Positions 53,101-62,049 are shown, counted from the stretch's first letter. The stretch: DNA of 64,000 bases from Hafnia paralvei ATCC 29927 (GCF_001655005.1 NZ_LXET01000054.1:124001-188000); one strand, 5' to 3'. The notes: generated by a model not told the origin, from the sequence alone. Numbers and translations: made by a program.

Positions 53101-54867
53101 TTAAGCCTGCGGGATCACCAACGTTTGCCCAATCTGAACTTCGCCGGATTTCATTTTATTCGCCTGCTGTATTTTACTCATACTAACCCCATAACTCGCG
53201 GCTATCTTGGTTAAGGTATCGCCGCGCTTGACCGTATGTGTAACACGTTTTGGCTTGCTGCTCGCGGTCTTGCTTTTTGCCGTTGACGTCGCCGTAGCGG
53301 CAATGTTGCTACCTGCTGGTACTTTTAACTTCTGACCAACCCAAACGCCCTCTTTCTTCAGGCTATTCTGCTGCATCAACTTGGTCATTGTGGTGTCATA
53401 GCGGTTTGCAATACCTAGCAACGTCTCACCGCGTTTCACCACGTGAATTTGCGTTGCTCCAGCGGTGGCACTGCTATTCGACGTACGGTTATTACTGACA
53501 ACACGCTGAGGCTCTGTTACTGGGTTGGAGCTACCGGCCGACACTAATCTCTGCGGCCGGTTTTCGACCTTTGGGCCGTTTTGCAATGGATGCGTTACGA
53601 AATAGTTTCGCACCCCCTTATAGATAGCCTGCGCGATTTTCTCCTGATAGGCGGCGCTGCCTAACAAGCGTTCTTCACCGGCATTACTGATAAACCCAGT
53701 TTCAACCAAAAGTGAAGGAATATCCGGGGAGCGCAAAACTCCTAAGCTGGCATGCTCAGGACGGCGTTTATGTAGGTTACCAATTGACTGCATTTGGCGA
53801 ATAACCTGTACCGCCACGTCATAGCCCACTCGCTGTGAGTGACCAAACTGCAAATCAAGAACCGCCTGACTCAAATATTTATCATCTCCGCTATTAGCTA
53901 ACACATCCCCCGCACCACCAAGCAATTCAGACTGTTTTTCATGCTGCTCTAGCCAGCCCGCCATTTCGCTATTTGCACGACGGTTCGACAATACCCAAAC
54001 CGACGATCCGGTCGCACTTCGGTTTGGGGCTGCATCCGCATGGATAGAAATTAGCAGGTTAGCCTGCTGCTTACGCGCGACGTCAGAACGTCCCATCACC
54101 GAGATAAAATAGTCTCCGGTACGGGTTAGAACCGGTTGAAATATCGGGTCGGCATCCATTAAGTTTTGCAAGCGCTTGGCAATCGCCAACGTGACATTCT
54201 TTTCACGCAGCCCGTTACCGCCAATGGCTCCCGGATCTTGTCCACCATGGCCAGCATCGATGGCAACCACAATTTTGGAACCATCATAGCGTGTATTACG
54301 GCGTGAAACCGGCACCGCCGGTGTTTCTGTCGTAGTCACTACGGTCGGTTTAGTTGGATTAAACGGGTTAGCGCCTTTTGTACTGGACGTTGTCGCAGGA
54401 GCACTACGCGCAGCGCTATGAGAAGTGGAGCTACGCGGCTGAGTAAAGACCGGTTTAGGTGTAGCCACCGGTGCATCATATTGCAGCGTAAAGACAACGA
54501 TTTGCCCCTGATTAGACGCGCTCACTTTCGTTTTGCGTGTCACATCAAAAATTAACTGAACGGTGTTATCGCCGGAGACATTACCCGCACGAATGCGGCT
54601 CAGCATATTCTCACCGCTGAAAGTCATGGGCAACCCACTGGTGATTTTCTTGGTTTCAGTGATATTCACCAACACCCTATTTGAGCTAGGCTGAGAAGAA
54701 TAAGTGTAAGTGGGTTGTCCGTTGAAACTCAGCGTTACGCGCGCTTCATTTTTTCCATTCGAAACCTGAATATTTGTAAGCTGCGCCGAATTAACCACAC
54801 CAGAAAGCAGCAGTCCCACCATTCCTAACCACGTTACCGTACAGATTCGCTTCCACATGCGCATCAT
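53101..54867 (-). CDS. amiB: N-acetylmuramoyl-L-alanine amidase AmiB with two LysM domains
   Basis: Periplasmic septal amidase activated by EnvC. It has 588 residues, much longer than E. coli AmiB (445). A signal peptide ends near residue 28, an AMIN domain (about 30-130) and a Ser/Thr/Pro linker follow, then Amidase_3 (about 198-425) with the zinc motifs AIDAGHGGQDPG and ISIHADAAPN and LVETGFISN. Two LysM domains at about 474-519 (HVVKRGETLLGIA) and 543-588 (HTVKRGDTLTKIA) are added at the C-terminus. It lies three bases after the tsaE stop. Confidence 0.96.
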   Translation of the reverse strand: MMRMWKRICTVTWLGMVGLLLSGVVNSAQLTNIQVSNGKNEARVTLSFNGQPTYTYSSQPSSNRVLVNITETKKITSGLPMTFSGENMLSRIRAGNVSGDNTVQLIFDVTRKTKVSASNQGQIVVFTLQYDAPVATPKPVFTQPRSSTSHSAARSAPATTSSTKGANPFNPTKPTVVTTTETPAVPVSRRNTRYDGSKIVVAIDAGHGGQDPGAIGGNGLREKNVTLAIAKRLQNLMDADPIFQPVLTRTGDYFISVMGRSDVARKQQANLLISIHADAAPNRSATGSSVWVLSNRRANSEMAGWLEQHEKQSELLGGAGDVLANSGDDKYLSQAVLDLQFGHSQRVGYDVAVQVIRQMQSIGNLHKRRPEHASLGVLRSPDIPSLLVETGFISNAGEERLLGSAAYQEKIAQAIYKGVRNYFVTHPLQNGPKVENRPQRLVSAGSSNPVTEPQRVVSNNRTSNSSATAGATQIHVVKRGETLLGIANRYDTTMTKLMQQNSLKKEGVWVGQKLKVPAGSNIAATATSTAKSKTASSKPKRVTHTVKRGDTLTKIAASYGVSMSKIQQANKMKSGEVQIGQTLVIPQA

Positions 54868-54870
54868 CGA

Positions 54871-55341
54871 CTACCCTTGTTGCCCGTTCAATCGTGTCAA
54901 AATCAACTCACCATGCGGCGTGTGTGCGTCAATCGCGGCTTCGCGGCCTTCACCCTGATAGGAAATATGCAGGCTAAGATCGGGTTTGGGTAAAAAACCT
55001 TCGCCCTGCTGTGGCCATTCCACTAAGCAAATCGCGTTCTCATCAAAATAGTCGCGGATCCCCATAAATTCGAGTTCTTCCGGATCGGCCAAGCGATAAA
55101 GATCAAAATGGTAAACGTTCATTGGCGTGAGTGCATAAGGCTCGACCAACGTGTACGTTGGGCTCTTAACGTTGCCCTTGTGGCCTAACGCCTGCAAAAA
55201 ACCTCGGCTAAAGGTGGTTTTACCTGCACCTAGATCACCATATAAGTAAATAACGGTCGCACTATCACAAGCTGCAGCCAGTGAAGTACCCAATGCGATG
55301 GTTGCCGTTTCATCCGGCAGAGAAAGTACGATGTTTTTCAT
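54871..55341 (-). CDS. tsaE: tRNA t6A modification ATPase TsaE
   Basis: P-loop ATPase of the TsaB-TsaD-TsaE complex that makes t6A37 in tRNA. It has 156 residues (E. coli 153). Walker A GDLGAGKTTFSRG lies at about 35-47, then SPTYTLVEPY and the HFDLYRLADPEELEFMGIRDY signature. It overlaps no neighbour but is three bases from amiB and 91 bp after nnr in the same direction. Confidence 0.97.
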   Translation of the reverse strand: MKNIVLSLPDETATIALGTSLAAACDSATVIYLYGDLGAGKTTFSRGFLQALGHKGNVKSPTYTLVEPYALTPMNVYHFDLYRLADPEELEFMGIRDYFDENAICLVEWPQQGEGFLPKPDLSLHISYQGEGREAAIDAHTPHGELILTRLNGQQG

Positions 55342-55432
55342 AATAGTTATTTCTTACTGGTTCTTTATTAAGGTTTTTCTTTAGGATCAGTGTACGTCAA
55401 TAACAATTCGAGGCTGGCTGGAATTTGGCCTT

Positions 55433-56941
55433 TCAAGCCCAATCAGGATTCACATATCGTCTGATAGCAACAAACAGATCCGTCGCCAGTAGACCTCGCT
55501 CGCCAAATGCTTTCGCAATTTCATCGGCAGCAGCACCATGCACCACACAACCTGCGCAGGCTGCATCATACAGCGGAAGCTTTTGTGCCAGCAAACCTCC
55601 GATAATACCAGACAAAACGTCGCCCATCCCACCGGTTCCCATTCCTGGGTTGCCAACATCGGCAATGGAGACCTTATTCTCGCTGACCATCAGCGTTCCA
55701 GCACCTTTTAGAACGACAACACCACCCAATTTTTGCTGAATACGGGTGGCTGCCTTCACTCTGTCTAGCTCAATATCGGCCACGCTACAATTCAGCAGGC
55801 GAGCAGCTTCTCCGGGATGCGGAGTTAGTACTCGCAGAGGGTTTACATTCGGAGATTTCGCTAAAAGATTAAGTGCATCAGCATCCCACAGCATCGGTTT
55901 ATCAAAACGCTGCAGCGCCTTGACTGCATCAAGAGCCCACTCCGACTGTCCCAAACCAGGACCAATGACGATCACATCAGCCCAATCCAATGCGGCGTTA
56001 ACAGACTCGTCAGTGAGCTCCTGCACCATCATTTCAGGACGCGCAGTTAATAAAGGTGATACATGCTCAATGTGAGTAAGTACTCGCACCAATCCAGCAC
56101 CGCTACGCAACGCGGCTTCTCCAGCCATACGTATAGCCCCCGCCATACCGCGATCGCCGCCGATCAAAACGAGTCGACCATTATCGCCTTTGTGCGAACA
56201 AGGACGTCGTGGATGTAGCCACGTATTCAGCAAGCTAGCATCCAGCCGCGCAATCGGCGCATTCTGTTTTTCGAGCCAATCTGACAATCCCAGCGCATCG
56301 CAATGCAGTTTACCAACATAATCACGGGCTTGCCCCGTGAGCAACCCTGGCTTACAGACAATAAAGGTCTGCGTGTGTTGCGCATGGATTACCGCACCAG
56401 CAGCCTGTCCTGTATCCGCATTTAAGCCAGAGGGAATATCTAGCGCCAGAATTGGCGCTGGGTGCGCATTGGCGGACAAAATTAGAGAGGCATAAGGCTC
56501 CCGCGGCGCCGCATTTAATCCAATACCTAATAAGCCATCGATAATAAGGTCAGCATCTTCAGGAAAATCAGACGTAGAACCGAAGATCTGCCCTCCAGCA
56601 CCCACCCATGCATCCTGAGCCTGCTGTGCTTCATACGGCAATGCTTTCGAATGTTCAACCGCGATAAGCGTAACCTGAATGCCAGACTGTCGGGCTAAGC
56701 GCGCAACGACATAACCGTCGCCCCCGTTATTACCATGACCACATAACACCAACCAGCGCCGCGTTGTCGGAAAATATTGTCGTGCTCGCTGAAAAGCGGC
56801 GTAACCAGCACGTTCCATTAGCTGATACAAAGAAAGCCCCAGCTCAGATACCGCACGCTGCTCAAGGCGACGGACGCTATCCGCAGGATAAGCGGAGTAT
56901 GATAAACTGGAACTGAACTGTTTCCGATAATGGCCCGTCAT
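55433..56941 (-). CDS. nnr: bifunctional NAD(P)H-hydrate epimerase/dehydratase
   Basis: Repairs damaged NAD(P)HX: the N-terminal YjeF epimerase domain (about 10-225, CGHGNNGGDGYVVAR) and the C-terminal ADP-dependent dehydratase (about 235-500, HKGDNGRLVLIGGDRGMAGA and GNPGMGTGGMGDVLSG). It has 502 residues from the ATG at 56941. That ATG shares two bases with the ATG of divergent queG (CATG). A frame seven codons longer is less likely because the shorter start aligns with relatives and has GAGGGGG upstream. Confidence 0.96.
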   Translation of the reverse strand: MTGHYRKQFSSSLSYSAYPADSVRRLEQRAVSELGLSLYQLMERAGYAAFQRARQYFPTTRRWLVLCGHGNNGGDGYVVARLARQSGIQVTLIAVEHSKALPYEAQQAQDAWVGAGGQIFGSTSDFPEDADLIIDGLLGIGLNAAPREPYASLILSANAHPAPILALDIPSGLNADTGQAAGAVIHAQHTQTFIVCKPGLLTGQARDYVGKLHCDALGLSDWLEKQNAPIARLDASLLNTWLHPRRPCSHKGDNGRLVLIGGDRGMAGAIRMAGEAALRSGAGLVRVLTHIEHVSPLLTARPEMMVQELTDESVNAALDWADVIVIGPGLGQSEWALDAVKALQRFDKPMLWDADALNLLAKSPNVNPLRVLTPHPGEAARLLNCSVADIELDRVKAATRIQQKLGGVVVLKGAGTLMVSENKVSIADVGNPGMGTGGMGDVLSGIIGGLLAQKLPLYDAACAGCVVHGAAADEIAKAFGERGLLATDLFVAIRRYVNPDWA

Positions 56942-58085
56942 GACACACCCCCTCGATCTCAATCAGTTAGCCCAACATATCAAGCAATGGGGGCAATCGC
57001 TAGGATTCCAGCAGGTTGGGATTTGCGACACAGACTTGTCTGTTGAGGAACCACGCCTAAAAGCATGGCTCGATAAGCAGTACCACGGAGAAATGGCTTG
57101 GATGGAGCGTCATGGCATGATGCGCGCGCGCCCTCATGAGCTACAGCCCGGAACACTGCGCGTGATAAGCGTGCGCATGAACTACTTACCCGCTCATGCT
57201 TTCTTTGCTAAAACCTTAAAAAACCCGCAGTTAGGCTACATTAGTCGTTATGCGCTGGGGCGTGATTACCACAAATTGCTGCGGAATCGCCTTAAGCGAC
57301 TGGGGGAGATGATCCAAGAATATTGTGAAGGCATAGACATAAACTTTCGCCCATTTGTCGACTCAGCACCGATATTAGAACGCCCATTGGCCGCAAAGGC
57401 GGGAATCGGTTGGGTTGGCAAGCACTCACTAATTTTAAATCAGGAAGCCGGTTCATGGTTCTTTTTGGGCGAGTTGCTAATCGATCTTCCTCTACCAGTC
57501 GATAAGCCTCTGGAAGAACAGTGTGGCCGTTGCGTTGCCTGCATGACGACATGCCCGACGGGAGCTATCGTCGAACCTTACGTGGTAGATGCGCGCCGCT
57601 GCATATCTTATCTCACCATTGAATTGGAAAGCGCCATACCGGAAGAATTTCGCCCGCTCATGGGCAACAGGATCTATGGGTGCGATGACTGCCAAATGAT
57701 CTGCCCTTGGAACCGTTTCTCTCAGCTAACCAATGAAGACGATTTCAGCCCACGACAAAAATTACATACCCCGAAGCTCATCGAGCTATTCCAGTGGGAC
57801 GAGCCTACCTTTCTGAAAATTACCGAGGGCTCGGCCATTCGTCGTATTGGACATTTACGCTGGTTACGTAACATCAGTGTGGCATTAGGCAATGCCCCTT
57901 ACGAAGCGCAAATCATCCCACTACTTGAATCTCGTTTAGGGATGTCTGACGTTTTAGATGAACATATCGTATGGGCTGTGAAACAGCAGTTGGAAAAACG
58001 TGGGGAAAACGCCATTGAAATCCAGACTAGCCAGCAGAAGCGTCTGATAAGGGCAGTAGAAAAAGGTCTACCAAGAGACGCATGA
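56940..58085 (+). CDS. queG: epoxyqueuosine reductase QueG
   Basis: Cobalamin-dependent iron-sulfur enzyme for the last step of queuosine formation in tRNA. It has 381 residues (E. coli 379). The cobalamin-binding N-terminal region includes RYALGRDYHKLLRNRL. Two [4Fe-4S] motifs follow, CGRCVACMTTCPTGAI and CDDCQMICPWN, with HEAT-like repeats at the C-terminus. Its ATG overlaps that of divergent nnr, and no clear ribosome binding site is seen. Confidence 0.97.
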   Translation: MTHPLDLNQLAQHIKQWGQSLGFQQVGICDTDLSVEEPRLKAWLDKQYHGEMAWMERHGMMRARPHELQPGTLRVISVRMNYLPAHAFFAKTLKNPQLGYISRYALGRDYHKLLRNRLKRLGEMIQEYCEGIDINFRPFVDSAPILERPLAAKAGIGWVGKHSLILNQEAGSWFFLGELLIDLPLPVDKPLEEQCGRCVACMTTCPTGAIVEPYVVDARRCISYLTIELESAIPEEFRPLMGNRIYGCDDCQMICPWNRFSQLTNEDDFSPRQKLHTPKLIELFQWDEPTFLKITEGSAIRRIGHLRWLRNISVALGNAPYEAQIIPLLESRLGMSDVLDEHIVWAVKQQLEKRGENAIEIQTSQQKRLIRAVEKGLPRDA

Positions 58086-58226
58086 CCCACTGATAAACGT
58101 GAAATTCTCAGCGTTAAATTTTGTCACCCTTCCCTGTGTATAAAAATAAAATTATTTGGATATTCAACGGCAAGACAAAGTGCAAGTGATCCATACTGCA
58201 TTTTTAACTTTAAATTAATTATTTAA

Positions 58227-58239
58227 AATCAATCAGTTG
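58227..58239 (+). promoter_or_regulatory. IHF consensus site
   Basis: AATCAATCAGTTG fits WATCAANNNNTTR at every fixed position, and the 25 bp to its left are almost pure A/T, as is usual for strong IHF sites. Confidence 0.7.
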
Positions 58240-58284
58240 GTTTAATGGTCTTGTTCTGGTTCTAGGAAGGTACGACAAAGATTC

Positions 58285-58304
58285 ACAGGTTGACCTGTGG
58301 ATAA
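58285..58304. promoter_or_regulatory. consensus DnaA box joined to a 14-bp palindrome
   Basis: ACAGGTTGACCTGT (58285-58298) is a perfect inverted repeat whose right arm runs into TGTGGATAA (58296-58304), the reverse of the R1-type box TTATCCACA. Confidence 0.65.
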
Positions 58305-58394
58305 CTCTGTTCATGAAATTTATTCAGTCTGTGACAAATAAGAAAATGCCCTAAGAAAGGCGTTTCTGAATTGAGAATTTTTTTAGAAGAAAAT

Positions 58395-58470
<76 letters not shown>

Positions 58471-58529
58471 ATATGATGCTTTTAACATCGACACCTTACT
58501 ACTGGGTCAGTAATAACGGCGTTTGAAAT

Positions 58530-58605
<76 letters not shown>

Positions 58606-58660
58606 AACTTGGTATCGGTACTGCTTTTTTCATTCAGCCGCAAGAGCGACCTTCTAAATT

Positions 58661-58736
<76 letters not shown>

Positions 58737-58828
58737 ATTGTCGTGCTTTTCGTACCAAACTTTTCGTTTTCACGCTGGATAAAACGATATTCGAAGAACT
58801 CGTAAATCCGTATCGGTACGGGGAGCGC

Positions 58829-58856
58829 ATTATACGAGAAATTCTTTCCCCTGCAA
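58829..58856 (-). promoter_or_regulatory. promoter of the tRNA-Gly cluster
   Basis: On the reverse strand TTGCAG (58851-58856), a 16-bp spacer and a perfect TATAAT (58829-58834) followed by the GC-rich discriminator GCGCTCC, a hallmark of stringently controlled stable-RNA promoters. The orn gene upstream faces the same way. Confidence 0.8.
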
Positions 58857-58891
58857 GCCCCTAACCAGAAAAATTTTTAATTTTCGTTCGT

Positions 58892-58928
58892 TTGCCGATA
58901 AAAGCGGCAATGAGGGCGAATTATCGCC
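58892..58928. repeat. two adjacent hairpins between orn and the tRNA promoter
   Basis: TTGCCG-ATAAAAG-CGGCAA and GGCGA-ATTA-TCGCC lie side by side. Neither has a clear T-run. They may end orn transcription or insulate the tRNA promoter; the rest of the 291-bp gap shows nothing else. Confidence 0.4.
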
Positions 58929-59027
58929 AACATCAGGATAAAAAACAACAATTCCTTAAATGCTGGTGAAAATACCGAGGTGAAAGCAAGCCATTAGACT
59001 TCGCTATCTCCCCCGATATTTCATGGT

Positions 59028-59573
59028 TTAAAGCTGTATAAAATGTTCACGATAATAAGCAAGTTCAGCAACAGATTCGCGAATGTCATCCAGCGCCTGA
59101 TGAGTTCCCTGCTTTTTGAAGCCAGCGAGGATTTCCGGTTTCCAGCGGCGCGCCAGCTCTTTCAAGGTGCTGACGTCGAGATAACGATAGTGAAAGTACT
59201 GTTCTAACTCAGGCATATAGCGGAATAGAAAACGACGATCTTGGCCAACACTGTTACCACAAATGGGAGAGACACCCGCAGGAACCCACTGCTGCAGGAA
59301 CTCAATGGTTTTTTGCGCAGCAGTCGCTTCATCAAAAGTACTGGCTTTGACGCGTTCCACCAGACCACTGCCAGTGTGAGTACGAACGTTCCATTCATCC
59401 ATCAACGCAAGCTGTTCATCCGATTGATGTACCGCAATGACCGGCCCCTCGGCCAGAATATTCAAATTGGCATCGGTCACTAGCGTTGCGATTTCAATGA
59501 TGCGATCGACTTCAGGGTTTAGCCCTGTCATTTCCAAATCGATCCAGATTAAATTCGTTTCACTTCCACTCAT
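59028..59573 (-). CDS. orn: oligoribonuclease
   Basis: DEDDh exonuclease that degrades very short RNAs, including pGpG. It has 181 residues, equal to E. coli. ExoI is DLEMTGLN, the second aspartate motif is GNSVGQDRRF, and ExoIII is HQALDDIRES with the catalytic histidine and aspartate. It is divergent from rsgA across 237 bp that contain a short ERIC element. Confidence 0.98.
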   Translation of the reverse strand: MSGSETNLIWIDLEMTGLNPEVDRIIEIATLVTDANLNILAEGPVIAVHQSDEQLALMDEWNVRTHTGSGLVERVKASTFDEATAAQKTIEFLQQWVPAGVSPICGNSVGQDRRFLFRYMPELEQYFHYRYLDVSTLKELARRWKPEILAGFKKQGTHQALDDIRESVAELAYYREHFIQL

Positions 59574-59668
59574 TTCGGCCTCGGCTCTTCTTATTCATCA
59601 ATAGCGTGTATCATAGTCTTTTTGGCGACAACGAGCGATGGTCGTCAATTGCAGATTCGTTTTTGATG

Positions 59669-59737
59669 TACACCCTAAATGATTCGAGTGGCAGGAAAGC
59701 GGTAACGCACGTGCAACTTGAAGTATGACGGGTATAG
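59669..59737. repeat. internally deleted ERIC element
   Basis: Both ERIC ends are joined without the centre: the left end ACCCTAAATGATTCGAGTGG plus GCAGGAAAGCGG runs directly into TAACGCACGTGCAACTTG and AAGTATGACGGGTATAG. About 55 bp of the usual middle are missing. The terminal inverted repeats are retained. Confidence 0.8.
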
Positions 59738-59810
59738 GTTTGAATGCTTACCCAAAGCGGCGTAGCTTCAGACTAACGTCGAGTTCGTTCAAACAAATGA
59801 GTGAGGCGCA

Positions 59811-60848
59811 GTGAGTAAAAACAAACTATCGAAAGGCCAACAACGACGGGTTCAGGCAAACCATCAGCGTCGCCTGACCAAAACTGATAATAAACCAGAA
59901 CTGGATGACTCCCTGTTTGGCGAGCCACAAGAAGGGATCGTTGTCAGCCGATTCGGCAAACATGCCGACGTTGAAGCCACCGATGGCACTCAGCATCGCT
60001 GCAACATCCGTCGAACTATCCGTTCACTGGTCACTGGCGACCGCGTTGTGTGGCGTTCTGGTGCTCAACCTGGCGTAAAAGGCATTGTTGAAGCCGTGCA
60101 TGAACGCACGTCGATGCTAACTCGCCCTGATTTTTATGACGGCTTAAAGCCTATCGCGGCCAACATTGACCAAATCGTGATTGTTTCGGCTATTTTGCCC
60201 GAGCTGTCTCTGAACATCATTGACCGCTATCTGGTGGCCTGCGAAACCCTAGAAATTGAGCCCTTAATCGTGCTCAATAAAATCGACCTGCTTGATGAAG
60301 AAGGACGAGAGTTTGTCGAAGAGGCGATGGATATCTATCGCCATATTGGCTATCGCGTGCTGATGGTTTCAAGCCAAACTCAGGAAGGCATCGTCGAATT
60401 ACAGGATGCGCTTACCGACCGAATCAGTATTTTTGCTGGCCAATCCGGCGTGGGTAAATCCAGCTTGCTAAACGCCCTTCTACCTGAGCTCAATCCAATT
60501 CTCGTTGGCGCGGTGTCAGATAACTCGGGTTTAGGCCAGCACACGACAACGGCTGCACGCCTGTATCACTTCCCACAGGGCGGCGATATTATTGACTCGC
60601 CTGGAATTCGAGAATTTGGACTATGGCATCTCGATCCAGAACAGGTTACGTTGGGTTTCATCGAGTTCCGCAAATATCTGGGCGGCTGTAAATTCCGCGA
60701 TTGCAAACACGACAACGATCCGGGCTGTGCACTACGTGAAGCGGCCGAGAAGGGGGAGATTGCTGAAGAACGCTTTGATAATTATCACCGCATTCTGGAA
60801 AGTATGTCTCAGGTAAAAACGCGTAAAAATTTCTTTAACGAAGACTAG
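59811..60848 (+). CDS. rsgA: RsgA, 30S-maturation GTPase
   Basis: Circularly permuted GTPase (YjeQ) that checks the decoding centre of new 30S subunits. It has 345 residues (E. coli 350). An N-terminal OB fold precedes the G domain in the order G4 NKID, G1 GQSGVGKSS, G3 DSPG. The C-terminal zinc finger is GGCKFRDCKHDNDPGC. The start is GTG with GAGG upstream, giving the conserved SKNKLSKGQQRR. It is divergent from orn and followed by psd. Confidence 0.97.
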   Translation: MSKNKLSKGQQRRVQANHQRRLTKTDNKPELDDSLFGEPQEGIVVSRFGKHADVEATDGTQHRCNIRRTIRSLVTGDRVVWRSGAQPGVKGIVEAVHERTSMLTRPDFYDGLKPIAANIDQIVIVSAILPELSLNIIDRYLVACETLEIEPLIVLNKIDLLDEEGREFVEEAMDIYRHIGYRVLMVSSQTQEGIVELQDALTDRISIFAGQSGVGKSSLLNALLPELNPILVGAVSDNSGLGQHTTTAARLYHFPQGGDIIDSPGIREFGLWHLDPEQVTLGFIEFRKYLGGCKFRDCKHDNDPGCALREAAEKGEIAEERFDNYHRILESMSQVKTRKNFFNED

Positions 60849-60882
60849 CGTGTATTGATGAATTTTTAATTTATCGATAGCC

Positions 60883-60906
60883 AACCGCGCCCATCTGGCG
60901 CGGTTT
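60883..60906 (+). terminator. weak terminator after rsgA
   Basis: AACCGCGCC-CATCT-GGCGCGGTT stem followed only by TCTAT, so termination is uncertain. Confidence 0.5.
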
Positions 60907-60909
60907 CTA

Positions 60910-60925
60910 TGTGACTTGAGTCACC
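60910..60925. promoter_or_regulatory. CRP-like palindrome upstream of psd
   Basis: TGTGA-CTTGAG-TCACC matches nine of ten fixed CRP positions and contains the perfect palindrome GTGACTTGAGTCAC. It lies about 170 bp before the psd start. The regulator is unknown. Confidence 0.45.
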
Positions 60926-61094
60926 ACAAAAACGTCACGGTTTTGCTTTAGTAGTAGGTTATCCACCGTTTTTTATAAGGTGGAAAAACCATATGCGAAA
61001 TGTTAAAAAGCAAACCAATTTTTGAGAATGTATTTCGACGGCGCATACTTTTTTCATGAGCCGCCCGAACACTGACCTATTGGAAGAGGCTAAC

Positions 61095-62039
61095 GTGCTC
61101 GATAGCATTAAAATTAAACTTCAATATTTACTGCCTAAGCAGGGCTTAACTCGTCTCGCTGGTTGGGGGGCGAACAAACAGGCCGGCTGGCTAACTCAGG
61201 CGGTCATCAAAGCCTTTGTCGGATATTACAAAGTAAATATGAAAGAAGCGCTCTATCCAAACCCTGAGCACTACAAAACATTTAACGAATTCTTTGTTCG
61301 CCCGCTGCGTAATGGTGTGCGCCCAGTTGCCGATCACGCTGACGGCTTAGTATTGCCAGCCGATGGCGCAATTAGTCAGTTAGGCAAAATTGAACAAGGT
61401 AAAATTTTGCAGGCGAAAGGCCATGACTACTCCCTTGAGGCACTTTTAGCAGGTAACTACCTGCTAGCCGAAGAGTTCAAAGATGGCCAGTTTGCGACCA
61501 CCTATCTGTCGCCACGTGATTATCACCGCGTTCATATGCCATGCGATGGTGTACTGCGTGAAATGATTTACGTGCCCGGCGATCTCTTTTCCGTTAATCC
61601 GCTTACGGCGGCTAACGTTCCTAATCTGTTTGCTCGTAACGAGCGCCTGATCTGTATTTTCGATACCGATTTTGGCCCTATGGCACAGATTTTGGTCGGT
61701 GCAACGATCGTCGGCAGTATCGAAACCGTATGGTCTGGAACCGTTAACGTGACCCGCGAAGGTATCATTCAGCGTTGGACTTACCCAACCGCTGGCGAAG
61801 GTGCTGTAGCCCTGAAAAAAGGTGAAGAAATGGGTCGCTTTAAACTGGGGTCCACGGTGATCAACCTGTTTGCAGCTAACCGTGTCCAGTTCACGCCAAC
61901 GCTTACCAGCGGTTCTAATACCCTGATGGGCGCTGAGTTTGCGCATAGCGTAACTGCGGTGCCAACTGAATCAGTGATCATGCAGGAAGAGTCGGAAGTA
62001 GAACCCAAAGTGCGGCCGGAAACACCTGCCGCCGAGTAA
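61095..62039 (+). CDS. psd: phosphatidylserine decarboxylase proenzyme
   Basis: Pyruvoyl enzyme that forms phosphatidylethanolamine at the inner membrane. It has 314 residues from the GTG at 61095, which has AGAGG five bases upstream and aligns with the E. coli start; an ATG 39 bp upstream would add 13 foreign residues. Self-cleavage occurs at the LGST motif, with Ser253 becoming the pyruvoyl group. The conserved YLSPRDYHRVHMPCDG is present. A Glu/Pro-rich tail ends the protein. It is followed by mscM, the conserved psd-mscM pair. Confidence 0.96.
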   Translation: MLDSIKIKLQYLLPKQGLTRLAGWGANKQAGWLTQAVIKAFVGYYKVNMKEALYPNPEHYKTFNEFFVRPLRNGVRPVADHADGLVLPADGAISQLGKIEQGKILQAKGHDYSLEALLAGNYLLAEEFKDGQFATTYLSPRDYHRVHMPCDGVLREMIYVPGDLFSVNPLTAANVPNLFARNERLICIFDTDFGPMAQILVGATIVGSIETVWSGTVNVTREGIIQRWTYPTAGEGAVALKKGEEMGRFKLGSTVINLFAANRVQFTPTLTSGSNTLMGAEFAHSVTAVPTESVIMQEESEVEPKVRPETPAAE

Positions 62040-62049
62040 AACGCTTTAG

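Larger units (their letters stand above)
58086..58394. other. datA: candidate datA-like DnaA-titration locus
   Basis: AT-rich 309-bp gap between queG and the tRNA-Gly genes. It holds DnaA boxes TTATACACA (reverse strand, 58135-58143) and TTATCCACA (reverse strand, 58296-58304), a near box TTTGTCACA (58330-58338), and a perfect IHF consensus AATCAA-TCAG-TTG (58227-58239) between the first two, preceded by an A/T tract. E. coli datA lies next to glyVXY and needs DnaA boxes plus IHF. The assignment rests on site content and position. Confidence 0.65.

Noticed and set aside
60957..60966. TTATCCACC upstream of psd as a DnaA box
   Set aside because: It has a mismatch at the last position, stands alone and has no IHF site nearby.
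61464..61946. 160-codon reverse frame inside psd
   Set aside because: It is fully antisense to the conserved core of phosphatidylserine decarboxylase, without a start signal or family likeness.
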